The notes under the pieces are model-generated. The model had not been told where the DNA came from. It saw only the letters and a list, made by a program, of their open reading frames with translations, and did no database searches. From the NCBI RefSeq assembly GCF_004138495.1, contig NZ_ML142859.1:3124-9601 (forward strand): a DNA stretch of 6,478 bases, written 5' to 3'. Position numbers and translations under genes: made by a program. Numbering within the stretch: the first letter of the stretch is position 1; each line of letters begins with the position of its first letter. Origin of the DNA: Phytoactinopolyspora endophytica. Lineage in GTDB: Bacteria > Actinomycetota > Actinomycetes > Jiangellales > Jiangellaceae. Positions 1-5,399 of the stretch are shown here, one piece after another.

Positions 1-2808
1 CGCATCGGACCTGAAGTTGCCCGGCTCACTGAGGCGAGGTTGACCGCGTATGGAGACCTTTATGATCTTGAACTGAAGCGTGGTGCGCATCGGGAGATCA
101 TTCCGGAGCTCACTGAGCGGGTGGCGGAGCATCCGTTGCGCGAACAGTTCGCCGGGCAGCTGATGCGGGCGTTGCATCGTTCCGGTCGGCAGGCCAGGGC
201 GTTGACCACGTACCGGCAGCTCCGTAGGCGGCTGGCGGAGCAGCTGGGGTTCGAGCCGAGTGCCGGCCTGCACCGGCTGTACGAGGAGATCCGGGCGGCG
301 CCACCAGGGGCCGGCGGACAACCCAGGACGGAACTCGGTGGGCAACAGCCGACGGGAGAGAGTGCCAGTCCTCCGCCGATGCAGCTCCCACCTACACCCG
401 CTGTGTTCGTCGGGCGTACGGCAGAGCTCGCCGAGATGGAACGGGCGTCGGCCGGTGGCGTCAGCGTCCTGGTGGCCTCGGGTCCGGCCGGGGTGGGCAA
501 GACCTGTCTGGCTGTCCAGCACGCTCGCGCCGTCGCCGACCAGTTCAGTGATGGCCAACTCTACGTTGACTTGCGAGGGCATGCCCCGTCGCCGGCGCTG
601 GAGCCGGTGGACGCACTGTCCCAGCTGCTCCTGGGTCTGGGGGCCGATCCGCGTCGGATTCCAGTGGACACCGAGGCGGCGACGGTCGCTTACCGCTCAT
701 TGTTGTCCGGCCGGAAAGTCCTGGTCGTGCTGGACAACGCCGCGACGGTACAGCAGGTCCAACCCTTGCTGCCGGCGTCGCCCGGGTGCCTCGCCCTGGT
801 GACAAGCCGTGATCGGCTGTCGGGACTTGTCACCGAAGGCGGGCATCGGCTGAGTGTGGACCTGCTTCCACCGGACGAGGCGCATGAGCTGCTGGTTCGT
901 CTGCTCGGTGCGGATCGCGTGGCGGCCGAGCCGACGCAGGTGACGGAGCTTGTGGCGGCGTGCGCGCGGTTGCCCCTGGCGCTGCGGATCGCAGCGGCCC
1001 AGCTAGCCGACCAGCCGCGTCGCTCGATTGCCGACTATCTTGCCGAGCTGCGCGAGGGACCGCTGGCCACACTGGAGATCAAGGAGGACGAGCAGTCCGC
1101 GGTGGCCGGCGCGTTCGACCTGTCGTACCAACGTCTCGACACCGACACGCGTCGGTTGTTCCGTTTGCTCGGCTTGGTTCCCGGCCCCGACGTGTCCATC
1201 GACGCGGCAGCCGCTCTGAGCGGCTTGGATCCACAGGACGCGTCGAGGCACGCGCGCAGGCTCGCCGCGGCTCACCTCGTCGACGAGCACCAGCCGGGCC
1301 GGTACCGTCTCCACGACCTGCTGCGCCACTACGCCCGGTCCCGGGCGGAGGCGGAGGAGCCGGCCGAGGCGCGCACACACGCTTTGGAGAGGCTCATGGC
1401 GTGGTACTACCAAGGCAAGGAAGCCGCCAGCTCGATGTTGCGTCCGTCCAGGGCAGGGTTGCCGCCGCGAGACTTTCCGGACGGTGTTCTGCCGCCCGCG
1501 ATCGGCATTCCGGCAGAGGCGGTCAGCTGGTCGAAGGCCGAGCACGCCAACATCGCCGCAGCCATCGCGTCGGCAGGCGACGACGTGCCGGTCCACTGGT
1601 CGTGGGACCTTGCGTTGGGCCATGGCACGGTCATGTCGGACCTCGGCCATAGACCTGGCTCGATGGCGATCTTCGACAAGGCCGCGCAGGACGCGAGGAC
1701 TATGGACGACTCGTTGGCGCTGGCGCGTTCCCTCATCGGATTGGGAGGCACTCTGCTGTACGTCGACATACGGCGAGCCGTGGGCGTATATGTCGACGCC
1801 GTAAAGCATGCGGAGAGGGCTGGTGAGCACTTTCTGCTCGGCATATGTTTGAACAACCTCGGCCTGGTGTATCAGGATCTCGGCGACCTGGAAGCCGCGG
1901 ATACTTACCTGACCCGCTCTCTCGCCGTCAAACGGAACAACGACGGCAGGGGGGTCGAGTCTACGCTGCTCAATCTCGCCAATCTGGCAGAGCTCAGAGG
2001 TCGTTTCGTCGCGGCCGCCCAGATGTACGAAGAGGTCATCGAGCTCGTGGGGGACACCTCTCACGATGTCGCCGTACGAGCGGCGGCCAACCTCGAAGGC
2101 GTCCGGGTCGAGCTGGGCGATCTCAGCGAGACGTTCGTCGTGTTGGATCGCCTCGAACGCCTTGGCAGCGAGCACGGTGGTGCGCGCACGGAGCTCTCGG
2201 CCAAGACATTGCGCGCCAACGTGTACATCGACCTCGGGCGGATCGCGGACGCCTTGAGCCAGGCCCATCTCGCCGTGTCCCAAGCCGAAGACGTTGGTGA
2301 CGCTCGCTATCGAGCAAGAACGCGGACGGCGTTGGGCCGAGCATATTTTCGATCGGGGCATGGAGAACAGGCTCGGACGGAGCTCGTGCAGGCACTGTCG
2401 ATCTCGCAGGATGCGGGGGAACTTCAACCGCGGATCGATGCTCTGATCGGTTTGGCGCAGGTCGAGCTCCAGTTGGGCGACGTGTCGTCGGCGGAGTCAC
2501 ACGCCCGCGAAGCGCTCACGCTTACCGGTGATCAGTTCCGAGCCAAGGAAGCAGTGGCTTTGGTCTCGCTTGCCCGGGTCGAGCTGGTCACGGACCGGGT
2601 TGCGGAGGCCGTGGCCCACGCGGAACAGGCGTTGGCGATCCACCGAGATACGGGGCAACCCCTCGCACAGGCTCGTGCTTTGCATGTCCTCGGCGAGGCG
2701 GAGCGTGCGGCCGGAAACGAGGAGCGTGCGGACGAACATCTGCGTCAAGCGCACGGGATGTTCGTCGCGTACGGCGCGCCGGAGGCCACGGAGTTCGTCG
2801 CGCCGTAG
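1..2808 (+). CDS. AfsR/SARP-type large transcriptional regulator (BTAD–NB-ARC–TPR), 5' end missing
   Basis: The reading frame is open from the first base, so the gene starts left of the window; the TTG at 40-42 lies inside the BTAD domain and is not a real start. Residues are counted from base 1 (935 visible). Residues 1-97 are the C-terminal part of a bacterial transcriptional activation domain, with the typical EHPLRE, LHRSGRQARAL and LGFEPSAGLHRLY patches. A Pro/Gly-rich linker follows. Residues about 137-380 form an NB-ARC/STAND ATPase with Walker A GPAGVGKT (161-168), Walker B KVLVVLDN (239-246), a TSR sensor (268-270) and RLPLAL (323-328). A winged-helix segment ends in RLHDLLRHYAR, with His438-Asp439 in the MHD-like position. 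About nine degenerate TPR repeats fill residues 573-925. By family knowledge, such proteins bind DNA through an N-terminal OmpR-like domain and activate secondary-metabolism or differentiation genes when ATP binding and a TPR-sensed signal permit. The target here is unknown. The missing part is probably about 150 residues. Confidence 0.95.
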   Translation, partial: RIGPEVARLTEARLTAYGDLYDLELKRGAHREIIPELTERVAEHPLREQFAGQLMRALHRSGRQARALTTYRQLRRRLAEQLGFEPSAGLHRLYEEIRAAPPGAGGQPRTELGGQQPTGESASPPPMQLPPTPAVFVGRTAELAEMERASAGGVSVLVASGPAGVGKTCLAVQHARAVADQFSDGQLYVDLRGHAPSPALEPVDALSQLLLGLGADPRRIPVDTEAATVAYRSLLSGRKVLVVLDNAATVQQVQPLLPASPGCLALVTSRDRLSGLVTEGGHRLSVDLLPPDEAHELLVRLLGADRVAAEPTQVTELVAACARLPLALRIAAAQLADQPRRSIADYLAELREGPLATLEIKEDEQSAVAGAFDLSYQRLDTDTRRLFRLLGLVPGPDVSIDAAAALSGLDPQDASRHARRLAAAHLVDEHQPGRYRLHDLLRHYARSRAEAEEPAEARTHALERLMAWYYQGKEAASSMLRPSRAGLPPRDFPDGVLPPAIGIPAEAVSWSKAEHANIAAAIASAGDDVPVHWSWDLALGHGTVMSDLGHRPGSMAIFDKAAQDARTMDDSLALARSLIGLGGTLLYVDIRRAVGVYVDAVKHAERAGEHFLLGICLNNLGLVYQDLGDLEAADTYLTRSLAVKRNNDGRGVESTLLNLANLAELRGRFVAAAQMYEEVIELVGDTSHDVAVRAAANLEGVRVELGDLSETFVVLDRLERLGSEHGGARTELSAKTLRANVYIDLGRIADALSQAHLAVSQAEDVGDARYRARTRTALGRAYFRSGHGEQARTELVQALSISQDAGELQPRIDALIGLAQVELQLGDVSSAESHAREALTLTGDQFRAKEAVALVSLARVELVTDRVAEAVAHAEQALAIHRDTGQPLAQARALHVLGEAERAAGNEERADEHLRQAHGMFVAYGAPEATEFVAP

Positions 2809-2819
2809 GCGCCGTGACC

Positions 2820-2839
2820 GTGTCCGAGCCGACGGACGC
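2820..2839. terminator. Candidate bidirectional terminator hairpin between convergent genes
   Basis: An inverted repeat pairs 2820-2826 with 2833-2839: seven pairs, one of them G-T, around a six-base loop. It sits in the 41-base gap between the stop of the AfsR-like gene (2808) and the stop of the converging 433-residue lipoprotein gene (2850), where a shared terminator is expected. No T-run follows on either strand, which is common for actinobacterial terminators but weakens the call. Confidence 0.4.
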
Positions 2840-2849
2840 CAGGTCATGA

Positions 2850-4151
2850 TCAGGAACACTCGCTCTCGAGGTTCTCGTTGACGCGGTCAGCGATCGGTCC
2901 GTACTCGCTGTGTATATATTGCTGGAAGGCATCGGGATCGGTGATGTCGGCCGCGGCCTCGAACACGTCGGCCATGGCGTTCCACCCGGCTGCACTAGCG
3001 TCGTCTGGCGCAGCAGCCGCCACCTCGCGGGCCGCGGTGGCGTTGTCGTCCATGACGTCTGGGTCCGTCAGGCCGTCGTCGCTCGTCAGCATGCCGCTGA
3101 GTTCGTCGACGAGCCCGCAATACTCGCCTGCGCTCCGTGAATCCGGCTCTTCTCCGGTGTCCTGTGTTGGCTGCCGCTCATCCTGCTCACCGCCGGCCTG
3201 GTATCCCCCGGGGTTGTATCCCCTGAATCCGCATGCCCCCGTAAGGTGGTAAGTAAGCCGCCCGGGAACATGGTTGAGCTCACTGTGCACCGCGGGAGGG
3301 TCGTCGTTGGACATCTCGAAGAGGGCGATGTCGAGGTCCAGAGAATCGCTCATGTCTTGGCTCGACAACATCCCGACGGCTTCGGCCAACATTCTCCACT
3401 CCTCCGCTGCGGTCCGATCCGGCGCGAGAACGGCGAGCTCGTGGAGCTGATCGGAGATAGTCGATGCCTCCTCGGAGGTGCTGAATGTGGACGCGGCGAT
3501 CACGTCGCCTTCGAATGGCTTCGCCAGAGCGCAGTACTCTTCGGAGCCCGCTGCCTCAGCTTCTTGCTCGGCTTGCTCCGATTCTTGGCCGGCACCGTCT
3601 TCTGGTTCTTGCTCAGCGCCGAATTCTGGTTCTTGCTCGGCGTCCTGGTCTTGCTGCACTTCTCCATCGGCGGTCTGTGATCCGCCTCCGGCGTCAGGCA
3701 TGTCAACGCCGCATTCGCCGATATGCTCGCGGACTCGGTCCGCGATCTGGTCGAAGTCCCACTCCCGGTCGTATTGCTCCCGTTGTTCGCCAGAAGGATC
3801 ATCGTCTGGTGCGGGAAGGTCGGCAAGGGCGTCCAACGCATCTGCCATGGCGTTCCAATCGGCCGCGACACTGTCGTCAGGCGCCGCGGCGGCGACCTCA
3901 CGCAAGATGTCGGCTTGGTCGTTCGTCAGTTCTGAGTGTGACTCGCCGGAAGAATACTCTTCGGAAGTCCGTTCACCTGTGTCGACGAACTGCGCGACCA
4001 TGTCGCAGTATTCGCTGTTGCCGCTGTTTCCGCCCGGGCCATTGTCGCCGGCTGTGAATGGGTTGGTGCCGTCGTCGGAGCCGCAGGCGGCGAGCAACAG
4101 CGTCAGGGCGACGGCGCCGAATGTGGATGTGATCGTCGTCGTGCGGTTCAT
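2850..4151 (-). CDS. Three-module acidic lipoprotein of unknown function
   Basis: This 433-residue protein starts at ATG 4151-4149, with an AAGGGA ribosome binding site 11 bases upstream. Residues 1-22 are a signal peptide (MNRT, then a hydrophobic stretch) ending in the lipobox LAAC, so Cys23 is the predicted lipid-carrying residue and the protein should sit on the outer face of the membrane. After a Gly/Asn/Asp spacer come three modules: 47-147 (type I), 205-307 (type II) and 343-432 (type I). Each starts with Tyr-Cys and ends with Cys. Type I carries AAAAPDD and WNAMAD; type II carries ASTFST, SDQLHE, DMSD and PGRLT. The linker at 148-203 is very rich in Glu, Gln, Asp and Ala. The seven cysteines are the lipobox one plus two per module, which suggests one disulfide per module (inference). 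No enzyme motif is seen and I recognise no named family; the style resembles helical hypothetical lipoproteins common in Actinobacteria. It is a tandem paralogue of the next upstream gene (5226-4324). Confidence 0.92.
   Translation of the reverse strand: MNRTTTITSTFGAVALTLLLAACGSDDGTNPFTAGDNGPGGNSGNSEYCDMVAQFVDTGERTSEEYSSGESHSELTNDQADILREVAAAAPDDSVAADWNAMADALDALADLPAPDDDPSGEQREQYDREWDFDQIADRVREHIGECGVDMPDAGGGSQTADGEVQQDQDAEQEPEFGAEQEPEDGAGQESEQAEQEAEAAGSEEYCALAKPFEGDVIAASTFSTSEEASTISDQLHELAVLAPDRTAAEEWRMLAEAVGMLSSQDMSDSLDLDIALFEMSNDDPPAVHSELNHVPGRLTYHLTGACGFRGYNPGGYQAGGEQDERQPTQDTGEEPDSRSAGEYCGLVDELSGMLTSDDGLTDPDVMDDNATAAREVAAAAPDDASAAGWNAMADVFEAAADITDPDAFQQYIHSEYGPIADRVNENLESECS
2856..3125 (-). 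repeat. Type I module, copy 2 (residues 343-432 of the 433-residue lipoprotein)
   Basis: The module runs from GEYCGLV (Cys345) to ESEC (Cys432), one residue before the C-terminus. It contains REVAAAAPDD, WNAMADVFEAAAD and IADRVNENL. Its middle is closer to the 300-residue protein's type I module (FFEAAAD) than to copy 1 (ALDALAD), and it lacks the EWDFDQ patch that those two share. Confidence 0.85.
3231..3539 (-). repeat. Type II module, copy 1 (residues 205-307 of the 433-residue lipoprotein)
   Basis: The module runs from EYCALAKPF (Cys207) to GAC (Cys307). Aligned by eye with the type II module of the 300-residue lipoprotein it is about 50% identical with a single one-residue gap. The most constant patches are ASTFST, SDQLHE, LAP, DMSD, LFE and PGRLT.HL..AC. 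It shares only the Tyr-Cys start, the LAP/W pattern in the middle and the final Cys with type I modules. Confidence 0.85.
3711..4013 (-). repeat. Type I module, copy 1 (residues 47-147 of the 433-residue lipoprotein)
   Basis: The module runs from EYCDMV (Cys49) to GEC (Cys147) and includes REVAAAAPDD, AADWNAMAD and EWDFDQIADRV. Its ends resemble the type I module of the 300-residue lipoprotein (DYCDMV and EWDFDQ). The DNA for WNAMA contains a 14-base string, gccatggcgttcca on the plus strand at 3844-3857, that also occurs in the other two type I modules at 2971-2984 and 4451-4464. Confidence 0.85.
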
Positions 4152-4162
4152 ATACGTGCGGA

Positions 4163-4168
4163 TCCCTT
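4163..4168 (-). promoter_or_regulatory. Ribosome binding site of the 433-residue lipoprotein gene
   Basis: AAGGGA on the minus strand lies 11 bases before the ATG at 4151. The spacing is rather long, but it aligns with the GGAG site of the paralogous gene inside a conserved patch (4152-4177 versus 5227-5250), which supports this start. Confidence 0.55.
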
Positions 4169-4235
4169 GTTGTCGTCTGTCATCGACATGCGCCGGACGA
4201 GCCAGGGGCCTTCTGGTTGACCGTAGACCTCCGGA

Positions 4236-4299
4236 AGCCGGCCGGGCTGTCGATCGATCGACGACAACTATGACCGACGTCGCTTCATGCGTACTACAC
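4236..4299 (-). repeat. Duplicated upstream element, copy 1; probable promoter region of the 433-residue lipoprotein gene
   Basis: This 64-base block matches 5313-5373 at about 52 of 61 aligned positions, with one three-base gap. Both copies lie on the same strand and about 85 bases upstream of their lipoprotein start. On the minus strand it begins GTGTAGTA, contains AGCGACGTC and a CATAGT hexamer (4272-4267) that could serve as a -10 box, and ends in tandem CGAT/CGAC-like tetramers. No good TTGACA-type -35 is visible, so promoter function is an inference from position and conservation; the repeat itself is directly seen. Confidence 0.8.
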
Positions 4300-4314
4300 G
4301 CGGCTCGGGGCGTG
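4297..4314 (-). terminator. Weak hairpin just past the 300-residue lipoprotein gene
   Basis: CACGC at 4297-4301 can pair with GCGTG at 4310-4314 around an eight-base loop, about ten bases beyond the stop of the 300-residue lipoprotein gene. Five pairs and no T-run make it only a weak terminator candidate. Confidence 0.2.
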
Positions 4315-4323
4315 GCATCTCGA

Positions 4324-5226
4324 TCATGTGCACTCGCTCAGGGCATGCTCGTCGAGTCGCTGGCCGGTCTGGTCGAAGTCCCACTCCTCTTGGAGTTCTT
4401 CGAGGGCATAGGGGTCATCGACGACGTCGGCCGCGGCCTCGAAGAAGTCGGCCATGGCGTTCCAATCGGCCGCGATGGCCTCGTCCGGTGCGGCGGCGGC
4501 GATCTCAGTGGCCGTGCTGGCGTATTCACCCAGCAGATCTGGGCTGGGCGCACCGGAATTGCTCGTCGTCGTGTCGTTGAACTGCGTGACCATGTCGCAG
4601 TAGTCGCCGGCAGGCCCTGCCTCCAGCTCTTCTTCAGGGTCTTGCTCTGGCTCCTGCTCATCCGGCTCACTATCGGTCTGCGATCCGCTGTTCTCGCATG
4701 CGCTCTGCAGGTGCGAGGTCAGTCTGCCGGGGATCTTGTCGAGGTCGCCGTGCAATGTGGAGTCGTTGACGGACAACTCGAAGAGGATGTTTTCGAGTTC
4801 CACGGGATCGCTCATGTCCTCGAGCGACAGCAGTCCTATGGCCTGGGCCAATTTTCTCCAGTCGTCCGATATGTCTTGGTTCGGAGCGAGATCGGCGATC
4901 TCATGGAGCTGGTCGGAGACAGACGATCCCTGATCGTAGGTACTGAAAGTGGAGGCGACGAGCACGTCGTCGGCGAACGGCTCCGCCCGGTCGCAGTACT
5001 CATCTGAGGCTTCTGCCTCCGATCCTTGTTCAGTGTCTTCTGCCTGGGCCGCGTCGTCCGAGTCTTGTCCTTCAGTCGCATCTCCGGTGGTCTGCGACTC
5101 AGTGTCACCTTCGGCGTTGTCCACGCCCGCGAACGGGTTGGCACCGTCGTCGGAGCCACAGGCGGCGAGCACCAGCGCCAGAGTGGCGGTGCCGAGCAGG
5201 GACGTCATGGTGGCCGTGCGGTTCAT
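4324..5226 (-). CDS. Two-module acidic lipoprotein of unknown function, paralogue of the downstream gene
   Basis: This 300-residue protein starts at ATG 5226-5224, with GGAG nine bases upstream. Its signal peptide (1-22) and the residues after it nearly match the downstream paralogue: MNRT, lipobox LAAC with Cys23, then GSDDG.NPF. A Ser/Thr/Asp/Glu/Gln-rich spacer (about 33-75) leads to a type II module (76-177), a Glu/Gln/Pro/Asp linker (about 181-204) and a type I module (208-299) that ends one residue before the C-terminus. The five cysteines are 23, 78, 177, 210 and 299: the lipid-carrying one plus one pair per module. Predicted location is the outer face of the cytoplasmic membrane. No catalytic or ligand-binding motif is seen and I recognise no named family. 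It lacks the N-terminal type I module of its paralogue. The 172-base gap to that gene and the repeated upstream block suggest separate transcription. Confidence 0.92.
   Translation of the reverse strand: MNRTATMTSLLGTATLALVLAACGSDDGANPFAGVDNAEGDTESQTTGDATEGQDSDDAAQAEDTEQGSEAEASDEYCDRAEPFADDVLVASTFSTYDQGSSVSDQLHEIADLAPNQDISDDWRKLAQAIGLLSLEDMSDPVELENILFELSVNDSTLHGDLDKIPGRLTSHLQSACENSGSQTDSEPDEQEPEQDPEEELEAGPAGDYCDMVTQFNDTTTSNSGAPSPDLLGEYASTATEIAAAAPDEAIAADWNAMADFFEAAADVVDDPYALEELQEEWDFDQTGQRLDEHALSECT
4330..4605 (-). repeat. Type I module of the 300-residue lipoprotein (residues 208-299)
   Basis: The module runs from GDYCDMV (Cys210) to LSEC (Cys299). It has EIAAAAPDE, AADWNAMADFFEAAAD and EEWDFDQ. 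It is mosaic with respect to the two type I modules of the paralogue: its ends look like copy 1 and its middle like copy 2. Confidence 0.85.
4696..5001 (-). repeat. Type II module of the 300-residue lipoprotein (residues 76-177)
   Basis: The module runs from DEYCDRAEPF (Cys78) to SAC (Cys177), about 50% identical by eye to residues 205-307 of the paralogue. ASTFST, SDQLHE, DMSD and IPGRLTSHL are the clearest shared patches. Confidence 0.85.
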
Positions 5227-5235
5227 ATGGGCGGA

Positions 5236-5239
5236 CTCC
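5236..5239 (-). promoter_or_regulatory. Ribosome binding site of the 300-residue lipoprotein gene
   Basis: GGAG on the minus strand lies nine bases before the ATG at 5226, within a leader patch (5227-5250) that matches the paralogue's leader at 4152-4177. This supports the chosen start. Confidence 0.6.
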
Positions 5240-5255
5240 GTGTAGTCGTCGGCTG

Positions 5256-5275
5256 CCGTTGAGGTGAGTCAACGG
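5256..5275 (-). promoter_or_regulatory. Perfect seven-pair inverted repeat in the leader of the 300-residue lipoprotein gene
   Basis: CCGTTGA at 5256-5262 pairs exactly with TCAACGG at 5269-5275 around a six-base loop, about 30 bases upstream of the ATG and close to the ribosome binding site. It could be an RNA hairpin that affects translation or an operator half-site pair. No equivalent is seen in the paralogue's leader. Confidence 0.35.
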
Positions 5276-5279
5276 AATC

Positions 5280-5311
5280 CGGAGGCCCCGCGGGTGAACA
5301 CAGGGCCTCCG
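5280..5311 (-). terminator. Strong inverted repeat: terminator of the secreted-protein gene or leader attenuator
   Basis: CGGAGGCCC at 5280-5288 pairs perfectly with GGGCCTCCG at 5303-5311 around a 14-base loop. It lies about 90 bases past the stop of the secreted-protein gene and 54 bases before the start of the 300-residue lipoprotein. No T-run follows. If transcription starts in the upstream repeated block, this stem is in the lipoprotein's 5' leader; if not, it is most simply the terminator of the gene at 5400-6478. Confidence 0.45.
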
Positions 5312-5312
5312 C

Positions 5313-5373
5313 AGCCGGCAGAGCTGCCGACCGACCGACGACTATGACAGACGTCGCTGCACGCCTACTACAC
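5313..5373 (-). repeat. Duplicated upstream element, copy 2; probable promoter region of the 300-residue lipoprotein gene
   Basis: This 61-base block matches 4236-4299 and sits at the same distance from its lipoprotein start. The CATAGT hexamer is at 5346-5341 on the minus strand, 114 bases from the ATG (115 in the other copy). Within it, CGGCAG (5316-5321) and CTGCCG (5324-5329) form a near-palindrome that is only partly kept in copy 1. The promoter role is inferred. Confidence 0.8.
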
Positions 5374-5382
5374 ACATGTAGC

Positions 5383-5398
5383 TACGTCGTGCGACGTG
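5383..5398 (-). terminator. Short hairpin directly after the secreted-protein gene
   Basis: ACGTC at 5384-5388 pairs with GACGT at 5393-5397 (a T-G pair can be added outside) around a four-base loop, starting two bases past the stop at 5400. The palindrome GTAGCTAC overlaps it at 5378-5385. No T-run is present, so this is a weak terminator candidate. Confidence 0.25.
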
Positions 5399-5399
5399 C

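Noticed and set aside
40..42. TTG as start codon of the AfsR-like gene
   Set aside because: The frame is open to base 1 and the preceding codons (PEVARLTEAR) continue the BTAD domain, so the true start is outside the window.
961..984. Arg in place of Gly before LPLAL in the NB-ARC domain as a defect
   Set aside because: Arg at this place (C..RLPLAL) is usual in AfsR-type bacterial STAND proteins.
1003..2427. Open frame of 474 codons on the minus strand inside the AfsR-like gene
   Set aside because: It is antisense to the ATPase and TPR region, shows no recognisable domain, and is explained by codon bias of the real gene.
4249..4260. CGAT tandem tetramers as a microsatellite or CRISPR-like repeat
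   Set aside because: There are only about three units, the other copy has CGAC instead, and there are no spacers; it is part of the duplicated upstream block.
3478..5007. Open frame of 509 codons on the plus strand across both lipoprotein genes
   Set aside because: It lies antisense to two genes with clear signal peptides, modules and ribosome binding sites, crosses their intergenic gap, and its translation is Ser/Arg/Cys-rich low-complexity typical of the opposite strand of high-GC genes.
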